Shown: positions 1-9,086 of the stretch, one piece after another
How the letters are laid out: each line of letters opens with the position of its first letter
Numbering within the stretch: the stretch's first letter is position 1
Origin: an uncultured Lachnospiraceae bacterium
GTDB lineage: Bacteria; Bacillota; Clostridia; Lachnospirales; Lachnospiraceae
Direction of reading: 5' to 3'
DNA: 49,162 bases
Assembly: GCA_947652925.1 (NCBI GenBank)
Contig: CANTEW010000017.1
Coordinates: forward strand, 1 to 49,162
Translations under genes and position numbers: made by a program
Notes under the pieces: generated by a model
Told to the model about the DNA's origin: nothing
Database searches by the model: none
Seen by the model: the letters and a program-made list of their open reading frames with translations, nothing else

Positions 1-1014
1 AAGGATCAGAAGAAAGGGGTAAGATCCAGCGTGATCCAGTGGATCCAGATGCTCTTTTTGGCGATCATAGTCGCCCTGCCTTTTACACTGCAGTTTGACA
101 GCGGTATGGCCCAGGGGGTGCGGCTGGCCGAAAACCATTCGGCTTTTTATCAGTTCTGTATCTTATGGGCGTTCCCTGTGGTGATGGTCTTGTCTTATCT
201 GGTGATGCTCTTCCTGGAGAGAGGCAGATGCAGGCCTCTGAGATGGCTGGCACGCACGAAGAGGCCGGATCTCTTTGTGGCGGTCTTGAGCTTGTGTGCG
301 CTGGGGCTGATCTTACTGCCGGAGATCGTCTATGTGCGTGATATATACGAGGAGACTTCGGCCCGTTCCAATACCATGTTCAAGCTGACCTACCAGGCGT
401 TTATCTTATTTGGCATCAGTCTGGGCTTTATCACGATCCGCTTCCTGGCGGCGCGGACCCGGAGGTGGATCCGTGCCGTCGGCGTGGTGGGCGTGGTGGG
501 CGTGCTGGCCACGGCCGGATACACGGTGACGTCGATCGGGCAGTGGAGCGGCCAGGTGTGGAAAGTCCAGGAGTACAAGGGGCTGAACGCAACGGCTTAT
601 CTGGAAGACCAGTATCCGGAAGACGCGCCGGCTATCTGCTGGCTGCAGGCGAATGTGAGAGGGACCCCGGTGGTCTTGGAGGCAAATGGGGAGAGCTATA
701 CGGACTACTGCCGGGTATCGGCCATGACGGGCCTGCCCACGATCCTGGGATGGAAGGTCCATGAATGGCTCTGGCGCAATGATCTGGAGGCGGTGGAGGA
801 AAGATCGGCACAGGTCGAGACGATCTATACCTCCACAGACGAGGCGCAGGTGCGCAGCCTTCTGGACGAGTATCATGTGTCGTATATCTTTATCGGAAAG
901 ATGGAGAGGGAGAAGTATCCTGCTCTGAACGAAGATCTGCTCAGGAGTCTGGGGACACCAGTGTTTGATGACGAAGCTACGGTCATCCGGCTGGACGGGA
1001 CTTTAGGAGGATGA
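1..1014 (+). CDS. DUF2298 multi-pass membrane protein, C-terminal part (5' truncated by window)
   Basis: The reading frame is open from the first base, so the GTG at 31 is probably internal and this is the C-terminal third of a larger protein. Visible are hydrophobic segments near residues 5-20, 45-62, 80-98 and 120-138 (counted from GTG 31). A soluble tail follows, with the family-like motifs RSNTMFK, GTPVVLEANG and GLPTILGWKVHEW. These match my memory of the DUF2298 ('YYY') family of large polytopic membrane proteins, which sometimes resemble glycosyltransferase-C enzymes. The substrate is unknown. It stops 31 bases before the Sua5 gene and may be co-transcribed with it. Confidence 0.7.
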   Translation, partial: KDQKKGVRSSVIQWIQMLFLAIIVALPFTLQFDSGMAQGVRLAENHSAFYQFCILWAFPVVMVLSYLVMLFLERGRCRPLRWLARTKRPDLFVAVLSLCALGLILLPEIVYVRDIYEETSARSNTMFKLTYQAFILFGISLGFITIRFLAARTRRWIRAVGVVGVVGVLATAGYTVTSIGQWSGQVWKVQEYKGLNATAYLEDQYPEDAPAICWLQANVRGTPVVLEANGESYTDYCRVSAMTGLPTILGWKVHEWLWRNDLEAVEERSAQVETIYTSTDEAQVRSLLDEYHVSYIFIGKMEREKYPALNEDLLRSLGTPVFDDEATVIRLDGTLGG

Positions 1015-1045
1015 TATAGAGGATGGGATATAGAGGAAATGAGCG

Positions 1046-2116
1046 ATGAGAGCAAAGATGATCAAGATCGATCCGGCGGATCCGGATCGGCAGGCGATCA
1101 AACGAGCGGGAGAGATCATCCGCAGCGGCGGGTTGGTGGCTTTTCCCACAGAGACGGTATATGGTCTGGGCGGAGATGGCCTGGATGCCGGATCTTCATC
1201 CAGGATCTACCGGGCGAAGGGGCGTCCTTCGGATAATCCGCTGATCCTCCACATCGCACGGCTGGAGGATCTTTATAAGGTGGCGGCGCAGGTGTCTGCC
1301 AGTGCGCTGAGACTGGCGCAGGAGTTTTGGCCCGGTCCGCTGACCATGATCTTTCCCAAGACACGGGAGGTGCCCTATGAGACGACGGGAGGGCTTGACA
1401 GTGTGGCTGTCCGGATGCCGGATCACCCGGCGGCCCTGGCCCTGATCCGGGCTGCGGGCGGGTTTGTGGCAGCGCCCAGCGCCAACCGTTCAGGACGGCC
1501 CAGCCCTACGATGGCGGCTCATGTGGAGGAAGATCTGGGCGGGGAGATCGATATGATCCTGGACGGCGGGATGGTGGGGATCGGATTGGAGTCTACCATC
1601 GTGGATCTTACAGAAGATCCTCCGGCGATCCTGCGTCCGGGAGCTGTGAGCCAGAAGATGCTCAGCGCCTGTCTGGGGCGGGTGGAGATGGATCCTGGTC
1701 TTGAGAGAGAGGATGGAGGACTGCGGCCCAGAGCGCCGGGCATGCGTTACCGGCACTATGCACCCCGGGCGCCCCTTACCATTGTGGAGGGGGAGAGGGA
1801 GAGAGTCGCCGCCTATGTGGACAGTCAGGTGAGAGAGAAGATACAGCAGGGGCAGCAGGCGGGCGTCCTGGCCTGTGAGGAGACGAAGGATCTTTACCAG
1901 GCGGGTCTGGTCAAATGTATCGGGAGCCGGGAGGCGGACGATACCATTGCCCGCCATCTGTACCAGGCCCTCCGGGAATTTGACCAGGAACAGGTAACTT
2001 GTATATATTCGGAGTCTTTTGACACGCCCCGGATGGGACAGGCGATCATGAACCGATTGCTGAAAGCGGCGGGGCATCGTATCATAAAGCTCCCGGATGG
2101 TGGAGATAGAGATTGA
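1046..2116 (+). CDS. Threonylcarbamoyl-AMP synthase, Sua5 long form
   Basis: Makes threonylcarbamoyl-AMP from threonine, bicarbonate and ATP, the first step of t6A37 modification of ANN-decoding tRNAs. The N-terminal YrdC-type domain (about residues 10-200) shows [32 protein letters not shown] and RPGAVS. A linker with [12 protein letters not shown] leads into a C-terminal Sua5 domain, giving 356 residues, the normal size of the two-domain form. ATG 1046 is preferred over the shorter out-of-frame ATG at 1039 because it continues the conserved frame and lies about 8 bases after AGAGGA. Its last bases overlap the ribosome binding site region of proS, so translational coupling is likely. Confidence 0.93.
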   Translation: MRAKMIKIDPADPDRQAIKRAGEIIRSGGLVAFPTETVYGLGGDGLDAGSSSRIYRAKGRPSDNPLILHIARLEDLYKVAAQVSASALRLAQEFWPGPLTMIFPKTREVPYETTGGLDSVAVRMPDHPAALALIRAAGGFVAAPSANRSGRPSPTMAAHVEEDLGGEIDMILDGGMVGIGLESTIVDLTEDPPAILRPGAVSQKMLSACLGRVEMDPGLEREDGGLRPRAPGMRYRHYAPRAPLTIVEGERERVAAYVDSQVREKIQQGQQAGVLACEETKDLYQAGLVKCIGSREADDTIARHLYQALREFDQEQVTCIYSESFDTPRMGQAIMNRLLKAAGHRIIKLPDGGDRD

Positions 2117-2130
2117 GAGAGGAGAAGCAA

Positions 2131-3570
2131 ATGGCTAAAGAGAAGAAATTCGTGGAGGCGATCACTTCCATGGAGGAGGATTTTGCCCAGTGGTATACAG
2201 ATGTGGTGAAGAAAGCCGGGCTGGTGGGTTACACCAGCGTCAAAGGGTGCATGGTGATCAAACCTGCCGGATACGCGATCTGGGAAAATATACAGGCAGA
2301 GCTTGACAGGCGTTTTAAGGAGACAGGTGTGGAAAATGTGTCCATGCCTATGTTCATACCGGAGAGCCTGCTCCAGAAAGAGAAGGACCATGTGGAAGGC
2401 TTCGCACCGGAAGTGGCCTGGGTGACCCATGGGGGACTGGAACCGCTGCAGGAGCGTCTGTGCGTACGGCCTACTTCTGAGACCTTATTCTGTGATTTCT
2501 ATGCAAAAGACATCCAGTCCCACAGGGATCTTCCAAGAGTCTATAATCAATGGTGTTCTGTGGTGCGCTGGGAGAAGACCACGCGGCCTTTCCTGCGTTC
2601 CAGGGAATTTTTATGGCAGGAGGGCCATACAGCCCATGCCACGGCGGAAGAAGCCCAGGAGAGGACGATCCAGATGCTGCACGTCTACGCGGATTTTTGT
2701 GAGGAAGTCCTGGCCATACCGGTGATCCGGGGCAGGAAGACAGATAAAGAGAAATTTGCCGGAGCGAACGCCACATATACGATAGAAGCGCTGATGCATG
2801 ACGGGAAAGCGCTGCAGTCCGGCACCAGCCATAATTTCGGCGACGGATTTGCCAGGGCTTTCGGGATCCAATATACGAACCCTGAAAATAAACTGGAATA
2901 CGTCCATCAGACCTCCTGGGGACTGTCCACCCGGATCATCGGAGCGCTGATCATGGTCCACGGGGACAACAGCGGGCTGGTGCTGCCGCCTAAGATCGCG
3001 CCCACGCAGGTGATGGTCATCCCCATCCAACAGGCGAAAGAGGGCGTCCTGGATAAAGCCCAGGAGATCTGTCAGGCGCTCAAAGAGGCAGGCCTGCGGG
3101 TCAAAGTAGACGATACAGATAAGAGCCCCGGATGGAAATTCTCCGAGCAGGAGATGCGTGGGATCCCTGTGCGGGTGGAATGCGGGCCGAAAGATATCGC
3201 TGCGGGCCAGGCGGTCATCGTGCGCAGGGATACCAGGGAGAAGATCGGGGCGTCTATTGATAAGATCGGAGAATGCGTCTGCCAGGTGCTGGAGACCATG
3301 CAGCAGGAGATGCTGGGGAGAGCCAGGGAACACCGGGACGCCCACACGTACACGGCTGCAGATTACGAGAGCTTCAAGAAGACCATAGAGGAGAAGCCGG
3401 GATTTGTGAAAGCTATGTGGTGCGGCAGTCTGGAGTGTGAAAAGAAGATAAAGGAAGACGTACAGGCCACCTCCCGCTGTATCCCCTTTGAGGAGGAGCA
3501 TCTGTCGGATACATGTGTCTGCTGCGGGAAGCCGGCGAAGAAGATGGTCTACTGGGGACGGGCGTACTGA
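2131..3570 (+). CDS. proS: Prolyl-tRNA synthetase, archaeal/eukaryotic-type (short form)
   Basis: Charges tRNA-Pro. The class II core shows motif 2 ([20 protein letters not shown]) and motif 3-type sequence around [16 protein letters not shown], followed by an anticodon-binding domain. The C-terminal zinc-type domain has paired cysteines (CGSLEC, CVCCGK) and the protein ends WGRAY. At 479 residues it lacks the INS editing insertion of the long bacterial ProRS, so it belongs to the archaeal-like 'type 3' class common in Clostridia. ATG 2131 is chosen over an upstream TTG at 2113 because GAGAGGAGA sits at proper distance. The cca start codon follows the stop after a single base. Confidence 0.95.
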   Translation: MAKEKKFVEAITSMEEDFAQWYTDVVKKAGLVGYTSVKGCMVIKPAGYAIWENIQAELDRRFKETGVENVSMPMFIPESLLQKEKDHVEGFAPEVAWVTHGGLEPLQERLCVRPTSETLFCDFYAKDIQSHRDLPRVYNQWCSVVRWEKTTRPFLRSREFLWQEGHTAHATAEEAQERTIQMLHVYADFCEEVLAIPVIRGRKTDKEKFAGANATYTIEALMHDGKALQSGTSHNFGDGFARAFGIQYTNPENKLEYVHQTSWGLSTRIIGALIMVHGDNSGLVLPPKIAPTQVMVIPIQQAKEGVLDKAQEICQALKEAGLRVKVDDTDKSPGWKFSEQEMRGIPVRVECGPKDIAAGQAVIVRRDTREKIGASIDKIGECVCQVLETMQQEMLGRAREHRDAHTYTAADYESFKKTIEEKPGFVKAMWCGSLECEKKIKEDVQATSRCIPFEEEHLSDTCVCCGKPAKKMVYWGRAY

Positions 3571-3571
3571 T

Positions 3572-4777
3572 ATGCGTCTGAAACTCCCTCCGAAGGTGGT
3601 CCGGATCATCCAGGTCCTGCAGGCCCACGGCTATGAGGCCTTTGCCGTGGGCGGCTGTGTCCGGGATATGATCCTGGGGCGGGAGCCGGACGACTGGGAT
3701 ATCACCACATCCGCCCGTCCCCGGCAGGTGAAAGAGCTGTTCGCCCGCACAGTGGACACCGGGCTGGCCCACGGGACAGTCACAGTGCTGCTGGGGGAGG
3801 ACAGTTATGAGGTGACGACCTATCGGATCGACGGAAGATATGAAGATCACAGACATCCGGCCCAGGTGGAATTTTCGGCGAGATTGGCGGAGGATCTGAG
3901 GAGGCGGGATTTTACCATCAATGCCATGGCCTATAACCGGGAGCAGGGGCTGGTGGATCTGTTCGGCGGTATGGGAGACCTGCAGAAAAAGAGGGTCTGC
4001 TGTGTGGGGGACGCCCGGGAGCGTTTCCGGGAGGACGCCCTGCGCATCTTGCGGGCGGTGCGCTTCTCAGCCCAGCTGGGGTTTTCCATAGAGGCCCATA
4101 CACAGGAGGCGCTGGGGGAGCTGGCCGGCGACCTGGCCTATGTGAGCGCGGAGCGGATCCAGGTGGAGCTGGTAAAGCTCCTGGTATCTGCCCATCCGGG
4201 TTCTATCCTGCAGGTCTTTGAGGCAGGCATCGCGGGAGTGATCCTGCCGGAGATGGACGAGAGCGTCCTCGGACCCGGCGATCTGGAGGACATTGCCGCC
4301 AGCCTGGGGAGAGTGCCGCCGGAGAAGACCCTGCGCCTGGCGCTCCTTTTGCATCCTTTGGGAGAACAAAAGAGCGGGAAACTGCTGCGCAGGTTGAGAT
4401 TTGATAACCACACGGTGGACACGGTGCGCAGGCTGGTGCGCTGGTACGGCCATCCTCTGGGCGGGACGCCGGCAGAGGTGCGGCGGGCGGCCGCCTGCGT
4501 GGGCGGCGAGCTGTTCCCGAAGGTCCTGCAGATCCAGGGGACGTACAGGGATGTCTCACAGACGCGGGCAGTCTGGGAGGGGATCTTGGAAAGAAAAGAG
4601 TGTATCTCTCTAAAGACCATGCGTATCACCGGGGACGACCTGATCCGTCTGGGGATGGAGCCGGGCCGGGCTGTGGGCGATCTGCTCCGGGAACTCTTCC
4701 AGGATGTGCTGGAGGAGCCGGGACATAATAAAAAAGAATATTTGTTGGAATGTGCGAAAAGAAGAGCAGCGCAGTGA
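3572..4777 (+). CDS. cca: CCA tRNA nucleotidyltransferase / poly(A) polymerase family
   Basis: Adds or repairs the 3' CCA end of tRNAs. The nucleotidyltransferase head carries GGCVRD (about residues 27-32), DDWDITTSA with the metal-binding aspartates, RRDFTINAMA and REDALRILRAVRFSAQLGF. The helical neck has YVSAERIQVEL. The length (401 residues) fits class II CCA enzymes. The ATG at 3572 begins one base after the proS stop, with GGGGACGGG inside the proS end acting as ribosome binding site. The longer upstream frame inside proS is spurious. No metal-dependent HD motif is evident, as usual for Gram-positive enzymes. Confidence 0.95.
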   Translation: MRLKLPPKVVRIIQVLQAHGYEAFAVGGCVRDMILGREPDDWDITTSARPRQVKELFARTVDTGLAHGTVTVLLGEDSYEVTTYRIDGRYEDHRHPAQVEFSARLAEDLRRRDFTINAMAYNREQGLVDLFGGMGDLQKKRVCCVGDARERFREDALRILRAVRFSAQLGFSIEAHTQEALGELAGDLAYVSAERIQVELVKLLVSAHPGSILQVFEAGIAGVILPEMDESVLGPGDLEDIAASLGRVPPEKTLRLALLLHPLGEQKSGKLLRRLRFDNHTVDTVRRLVRWYGHPLGGTPAEVRRAAACVGGELFPKVLQIQGTYRDVSQTRAVWEGILERKECISLKTMRITGDDLIRLGMEPGRAVGDLLRELFQDVLEEPGHNKKEYLLECAKRRAAQ

Positions 4778-4806
4778 CATTTTCAATTTATCCCCCTCAT
4801 AGAATA
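4778..4806 (+). promoter_or_regulatory. Candidate mother-cell sigma-E/sigma-K type promoter
   Basis: CATAGAATA at 4798-4806 fits the CATANNNTA (sigma-K) and nearly the CATACAHT (sigma-E) -10 element. A weak -35-like CATTTTC lies about 14 bases upstream. It stands 38 bases before the CotS-like gene, a family normally made in the mother cell. The -35 match is poor, so this is a suggestion only. Confidence 0.35.
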
Positions 4807-4843
4807 GAAAGTACGAAGTTACGGGAAAGTGAGGGGGATTTTA

Positions 4844-5812
4844 TTGTATGACCGCGGATTGAGCGTGTTGGGACAATATGGTTTACAGGCAAAGTCGTCC
4901 TATCGAGGGAGAGGGGCGCTGCTCTGCCAGACGCAGGCGGGGCTGGTGATCATCCGGGAATTTACGGGATCGGCCAGGAAATTACAGAAACAGCAGGAAC
5001 TTTTGGCCCAGCTGGAGGAGGGCTGTCCCCACCCGGTGGATCAGATCCTGGCGAACCAGGAAGGGGGGCTGGTCACTGTTGATAAAGACGGTGTGTCGTA
5101 TGTGGTGCGCAGGTGGTTCGAGGGGCGGGAGTGCGACACCAGATCCCGTGAGGATATATGCAGAGCTGTCGCCACATTGGGGACTATACATAGATCTATG
5201 TGCCTGGAGACGGAGCAGGAACATGTGCAGATCTCTCTGGTGGAGGAGTATGAGAAACATAACAGGGAACTGCGCAAGATCCGGAAATTCATAAGGTCCA
5301 AGAGGAAACAGAATGTTTTTGAGCAATGTTACCTGGAGAGCGTCCAGTGGTTCCTGGAGCGGGGAGAGGAGGCCCTGGAGAGGCTCTCAGCCAGCCGCTA
5401 TGAGCAGCTGCGCGCCCAGGCCCTGGAAAAAGGCGAGGTCTGCCATGGGGAATATAACCAGCACAATGTACTCCTGTGCGGCGGCCAGACGGCGGTGACG
5501 AATTTTGACAGATTCCACTATGACACACAGGTGGCGGATCTCTATTGTTTTATGAGAAAGATCCTGGAGAAGAACGGCTGGAGCCGGGAACTGGCAGCTG
5601 AGATGGTGGACTGCTATGACCGGGTGCGCGGCCTGTCGGATGCCCAGCATGAAAATCTGAAGATACGCTTCCTCTATCCAGAGAAATACTGGAAGCTGGC
5701 GAACCATTATTATAACCATAATAAAGCGTGGATATCTGAGAAGAATATTGAGAAGATAACAAAGCTGATAAATAGTAAAAAGGCTTGGCATGACCTGGGA
5801 AACGGGTTATAA
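4844..5812 (+). CDS. CotS-family spore coat protein (kinase-like fold)
   Basis: Resembles the CotS/YsxE/YutH family of aminoglycoside-phosphotransferase-like proteins associated with the endospore coat. Visible motifs are VLGQYGL at the start, YVVRRWFEGRECDTRS, then HGEYNQHNVLL (catalytic-loop equivalent) and VTNFDRFHYD (metal-loop equivalent), in a 322-residue protein of normal family length. The catalytic Asp of HGD is replaced by Glu, so kinase activity is uncertain. TTG 4844 is chosen because GAGGGGGA lies 6 bases before it; GTG 4829 is the alternative. A possible sporulation promoter is just upstream. Confidence 0.8.
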   Translation: MYDRGLSVLGQYGLQAKSSYRGRGALLCQTQAGLVIIREFTGSARKLQKQQELLAQLEEGCPHPVDQILANQEGGLVTVDKDGVSYVVRRWFEGRECDTRSREDICRAVATLGTIHRSMCLETEQEHVQISLVEEYEKHNRELRKIRKFIRSKRKQNVFEQCYLESVQWFLERGEEALERLSASRYEQLRAQALEKGEVCHGEYNQHNVLLCGGQTAVTNFDRFHYDTQVADLYCFMRKILEKNGWSRELAAEMVDCYDRVRGLSDAQHENLKIRFLYPEKYWKLANHYYNHNKAWISEKNIEKITKLINSKKAWHDLGNGL

Positions 5813-5846
5813 TGAGGAAAGATGATAAAATACGGAGGTAGCAGAT

Positions 5847-7553
5847 ATGGACTATAAGGCAATATACGATCAATGGCTGCAAGATCCCTATTTTGACGCT
5901 GAGACGAAAGCGGAGCTGGAGAGGATCGCAGAGGATGACAAAGAGATCAAAGAACGGTTTTATAAAGATCTGGAATTCGGGACGGCCGGGCTCAGAGGGA
6001 TCATCGGGGCAGGAACGAACCGCATGAACATCTATGTGGTGAGGAAAACGACCCAGGGCCTGGCAAATTATATCCGTTCGGTGGGCAAAGAAGGACAGGG
6101 GGTGGCGATCGCATACGATTCCAGGAATATGTCTCCGGAATTTGCAGATGAGGCAGCCCTCTGCCTGGCTGCAAACGGTATCAAAGCCTATGTGTTCGAG
6201 ACGCTGAGGCCCACACCGGAACTTTCCTTTGCACTGCGCCATCTTGGATGCGCAGCGGGCATCAACATCACAGCCAGCCATAACCCGCCGGAATACAATG
6301 GTTATAAAGTATACTGGGAGGACGGCGCACAGATCACGCCGCCCCATGACAGCGGTATCATGGAGCAGGTCCAGAAAGTGACGGACTACAGCCAGGTCAG
6401 GACTATGGATAAAGAGACGGCCATCGCCCAGGGTGTGTACCAGGTGATCGGACAGGAAGTAGACGACGCCTATATGGGAGAACTGAAAAAACAGGTCCTT
6501 CATATGGATGCGATCCAGGCAGAGGGCAAGGACCTGAAGATCGTCTACTCTCCTCTGCATGGGACAGGCAATATCCCGGCGCGGCGTATATTGAAAGAAC
6601 TGGGATTCGAGAATGTCTATGTGGTCCCGGAACAGGAACTGCCGGACGGTGATTTCCCCACAGTCAGCTATCCCAATCCGGAAGCGGACGAAGCCTTTGA
6701 GCTGGGGCTGAAACTGGCAAGAGAAGTGGATGCAGACCTTATCCTGGCCACGGATCCGGACGCTGACCGGCTGGGCGTGCGGGTCAGGGACAAAGACGGG
6801 GAGTACCATACGCTCACCGGGAATATGTCCGGCTGCCTGCTGGCAGATTATGAGATCGGACAGCGCAAAGCCCTGCATGGCATCCCGGAGGACGGCGTCC
6901 TCATAAAGACCATCGTGACCACCAACCTGGCAGACGCCATCGCAAAAGGATACGGCATCGGACTGATCGAGGTGCTGACCGGGTTCAAGTTCATCGGACA
7001 GCAGATTCTGGGGTTTGAGCAGGGGAAGAAGGGCACGTATCTCTTCGGTTTTGAGGAGAGCTACGGCTGTCTGATCGGCACCTATGCCCGGGATAAAGAC
7101 GCCATCGTAGCGACGATGGCATTGTGCGAGGCGGCCGCTTATTATAAGACCCAGGGGAAGACGCTGTGGGATGCCATGGTAGATCTGTATGAAAAACATG
7201 GATATTACAAAGACGATATCCAGTCCATCACCCTCAAAGGCATCGAGGGTCTGGAGAAGATCCAGAATATCATGGAACTGTTGCGCAAAGAGCCGCCTGC
7301 CAAGATCGGGGACTACAAAGTGACGGCGGCCAAGGACTACAAGACAGGCATCAACGGGCTTCCAAAGTCCAATGTCCTGTATTATGAGCTGACCGATGAT
7401 TCCTGGGTATGTGTCCGTCCCTCAGGCACAGAGCCGAAGGTGAAATTCTACTATGGGATCAAAGGCACTTCCCTGGCGGATGCGGATGCCAAGTCGGCGG
7501 ACCTTGGGAAAGCGGTGCTGGCTATGGTAGACGATATGATGCAGCGTCTGTAA
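5847..7553 (+). CDS. Phospho-sugar mutase (phosphoglucomutase/phosphomannomutase)
   Basis: Interconverts hexose 1- and 6-phosphates. All four domains of the alpha-D-phosphohexomutase family are visible: the phosphoserine loop ITASHNPPEYNGYKVYW (about residues 142-158), the Mg loop DPDADRLGVRV (about residues 305-315), the sugar-binding loop GFEESYGCL and the C-terminal phosphate loop RPSGTEPKVKFYY. The length of 568 residues matches the long Gram-positive PgcA-type group. GGAGGT ends 7 bases before ATG 5847. Glucose-1-phosphate would feed glycogen or cell-wall precursor synthesis; the in vivo substrate cannot be read from sequence. Confidence 0.93.
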   Translation: MDYKAIYDQWLQDPYFDAETKAELERIAEDDKEIKERFYKDLEFGTAGLRGIIGAGTNRMNIYVVRKTTQGLANYIRSVGKEGQGVAIAYDSRNMSPEFADEAALCLAANGIKAYVFETLRPTPELSFALRHLGCAAGINITASHNPPEYNGYKVYWEDGAQITPPHDSGIMEQVQKVTDYSQVRTMDKETAIAQGVYQVIGQEVDDAYMGELKKQVLHMDAIQAEGKDLKIVYSPLHGTGNIPARRILKELGFENVYVVPEQELPDGDFPTVSYPNPEADEAFELGLKLAREVDADLILATDPDADRLGVRVRDKDGEYHTLTGNMSGCLLADYEIGQRKALHGIPEDGVLIKTIVTTNLADAIAKGYGIGLIEVLTGFKFIGQQILGFEQGKKGTYLFGFEESYGCLIGTYARDKDAIVATMALCEAAAYYKTQGKTLWDAMVDLYEKHGYYKDDIQSITLKGIEGLEKIQNIMELLRKEPPAKIGDYKVTAAKDYKTGINGLPKSNVLYYELTDDSWVCVRPSGTEPKVKFYYGIKGTSLADADAKSADLGKAVLAMVDDMMQRL

Positions 7554-7570
7554 AGGCCTTTGCAAAGTTT

Positions 7571-7969
7571 ATGACCGATACGTTTACAGAAGGCAAAAGA
7601 TACGGCCTGGAAGACCTCCGGCAGATCATAAGGATCTTGAGGAGCGGGCAGGGATGCCCCTGGGACAGGGAACAGACGCATACGAGCCTGAAAGAGTGTA
7701 TGAGGGAAGAAGCGCAGGAGGCTCTGGACGCCATTGATATCTATGCGCGGACCGGGGCGTGGGACAACCTGTGCGAGGAGTTGGGGGACGTGCTCTTACA
7801 GGTGGTGATGCACAGTGTGATCGCCCAGGAAGAGGGGATCTTTACCCTGGAAGATGTGATCCAGGGGATCTCAGAAAAAATGATACGCAGGCATCCCCGT
7901 GTATTCGGAGGCGCAGAGGCTGACTCCGCATTGAGCTGGGAAGAGATCAAGGAGCGGGAAAGGGGATAA
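7571..7969 (+). CDS. mazG: MazG-type nucleoside triphosphate pyrophosphohydrolase (single domain)
   Basis: A single MazG domain of 132 residues. The family signature CPWDREQTHTSL is followed by the metal-binding helices EEAQEAL and EELGDVLLQV, then KMIRRHPRVFG and SWEEIKERE. The enzyme hydrolyses (d)NTPs, with a house-cleaning or stress role. In Bacillus the homologue in this same neighbourhood is the C-terminal half of YabN, fused to a methylase-like domain; that domain is absent here. ATG 7571 is the first in-frame ATG after pgm but has no clear ribosome binding site, so it may depend on reading through from pgm, whose stop is 17 bases upstream. Confidence 0.88.
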   Translation: MTDTFTEGKRYGLEDLRQIIRILRSGQGCPWDREQTHTSLKECMREEAQEALDAIDIYARTGAWDNLCEELGDVLLQVVMHSVIAQEEGIFTLEDVIQGISEKMIRRHPRVFGGAEADSALSWEEIKERERG

Positions 7970-8008
7970 GGCGGCTATGAAAGTTTTGTAAATTATCCGG
8001 GAAATTCC

Positions 8009-8037
8009 TTGACAAAGCAGCGAAAACAGTTTATAAG
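8009..8037 (+). promoter_or_regulatory. Sigma-A promoter for hup
   Basis: TTGACA (8009-8014), a 17-base spacer, and TATAAG (8032-8037) lie 76 bases before the HU start codon. Both boxes and the spacing are near consensus, in the expected place for a highly expressed gene. Confidence 0.8.
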
Positions 8038-8113
8038 TATATCCTGAGACGTTTTTTAGAGCGTGTTGTGGATGGAGTAGGGTTGGTAAGGATCATCATT
8101 AGGAGGAGATACA

Positions 8114-8389
8114 ATGAACAAGACAGAATTGGTGGCTGCGATGGCGAAGGAAGCTGATCTTCCCAAAAAAGATGTGGAGGCAGTCTTAAAGGCATTCATT
8201 GATGTAGTTTCAGAAGAATTGAAAAATGACGGTAAGATCCAGCTGGTGGGATTCGGTACTTTCGAGGTGACCCAGAGGGCAGCCAGGGAGGGGAGGAACC
8301 CGCAGACCGGAGAGACGATGATAATAGAAGCTTCCAAGGCTCCAAAATTTAAGGCCGGAAAAGCTTTAAAAGATATTGTGAACAGTTGA
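8114..8389 (+). CDS. hup: HU-family DNA-binding protein
   Basis: A 91-residue histone-like protein that bends and compacts DNA as a dimer. The HU fold is complete: MNKTELVAAMA at the start, the core VGFGTFEV, the arm sequence REGRNPQTGE and the final AGKALKDIVN. AGGAGG ends 7 bases before ATG 8114. It has its own strong sigma-A promoter and is followed by a stable hairpin, so it can be expressed above the level of the genes downstream. Confidence 0.97.
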   Translation: MNKTELVAAMAKEADLPKKDVEAVLKAFIDVVSEELKNDGKIQLVGFGTFEVTQRAAREGRNPQTGETMIIEASKAPKFKAGKALKDIVNS

Positions 8390-8406
8390 TTGAGATGTTT
8401 TGTCAT

Positions 8407-8438
8407 GACCAGGGGGGACGCAGGCGTTCCCCCTGGTC
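8407..8438 (+). terminator. Stable hairpin between hup and rqcP (attenuator candidate)
   Basis: A 13-bp stem (GACCAGGGGGGAC with GTTCCCCCTGGTC, one G-T pair) closes a 6-base loop. No T-run follows, so it is not a standard intrinsic terminator. It may act as an RNA 3' end stabiliser for hup mRNA or as a partial terminator before rqcP. Confidence 0.5.
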
Positions 8439-8469
8439 GATTATAGAGAAAGGATGTGTGTGGATCCCT

Positions 8470-8709
8470 ATGCGATTGGATAAATTTCTGAAAGTCTCCC
8501 GCCTGATCAAACGCAGGACTGTGGCGAACGAGGCGTGCGACGCGGGGCGGGTGCTGGTCAATGATAAGGCGGCGAAAGCTTCCGCAAATGTAAAGACGGG
8601 GGATATCATCGAGATACAGTTCGGCTCCCGCCAGACGAGGGTAGAGGTGCTGGAGGTCAAGGAGACGTCCAGGAAAGAGGAAGCGGAGAAGATGTTCCGC
8701 TACCTGTAA
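8470..8709 (+). CDS. rqcP: S4-domain RNA-binding protein RqcP (YabO)
   Basis: A 79-residue S4 domain protein. The conserved N-terminus MRLDKFLKVSRLIKRRT and the second part VNDKAAKASANVKTGD are typical of YabO/RqcP, which helps RqcH add C-terminal alanine tails to stalled nascent chains on the 50S subunit. The position between hup/mazG and yabP is the conserved Firmicutes order. ATG 8470 fixes the conserved N-terminus, although AAAGGA (8449-8454) is rather far from it and better placed for a GTG at 8458. Confidence 0.9.
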   Translation: MRLDKFLKVSRLIKRRTVANEACDAGRVLVNDKAAKASANVKTGDIIEIQFGSRQTRVEVLEVKETSRKEEAEKMFRYL

Positions 8710-8733
8710 GACGGACATCCGCACAGAGTATTG

Positions 8734-8762
8734 GCATATCCTCCGCTGTAAGGACATAAACT
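8734..8762 (+). promoter_or_regulatory. Candidate sigma-E promoter for yabPQ
   Basis: GCATATC (8734-8740), a 14-base spacer and CATAAACT (8755-8762) match the sigma-E consensus KMATATT-N14/15-CATACAHT at 6 of 7 and 7 of 8 positions. It is 34 bases before yabP, whose Bacillus homologue is a sigma-E gene. Confidence 0.6.
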
Positions 8763-8795
8763 TAGAAGAGAAAAAATAAAGAGCGGGGGAGATGT

Positions 8796-9083
8796 GTGGA
8801 AGAGAAAAGGACGCCAATGTCCCACAAGCTTTCTTTTACCAACCGTCGGCAGGGCATGGTCACAGGCGTCCTGGACGTGTTGTCCTTTGATGAAAAACTG
8901 GTGGTACTCCGGTCGCAGTGCGGCGTGATCACATTCAAAGGCGAAGAGATGCATGTCAAGCAGCTGGATCTGGAAAAAGGGGAGTTGGAGATGACAGGAA
9001 GGGTGGATCAGGTGATCTATACGGAGGAGAGCCCGGGCAGCCGGAAAAAAGGGAGATCCGTGCTGAAGCACTTGCTGCAGTAG
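8796..9083 (+). CDS. yabP: Sporulation protein YabP
   Basis: A 95-residue YabP/YqfC-family protein required for normal spore formation in Bacillus. Visible family features are the N-terminal HKLSFTNRRQG, the core VTGVLDVLSFDEKLV and ITFKGEEMHV. GTG 8796 is favoured because GGGGGA lies about 5 bases upstream and the resulting MEEKR start resembles relatives; ATG 8817 with AAAAGGA upstream is the alternative. It probably shares a mother-cell transcript with yabQ, which starts 4 bases after its stop. Confidence 0.88.
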   Translation: MEEKRTPMSHKLSFTNRRQGMVTGVLDVLSFDEKLVVLRSQCGVITFKGEEMHVKQLDLEKGELEMTGRVDQVIYTEESPGSRKKGRSVLKHLLQ

Positions 9084-9086
9084 CTT

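Noticed and set aside
2611-3609. 332-codon minus-strand frame over proS
   Set aside because: Antisense shadow; proS on the plus strand is conserved throughout.
5550-7199. Long 549-codon open frame on the minus strand over the phosphoglucomutase gene
   Set aside because: It is the antisense shadow of a clearly conserved gene and has no recognisable protein features.
8046-8058. TTTAGAGCGTGTT upstream of hup, similar to the MITE terminal repeat
   Set aside because: Only about 11 bases match, there is no second end nearby and it sits inside the hup leader, so chance is sufficient.
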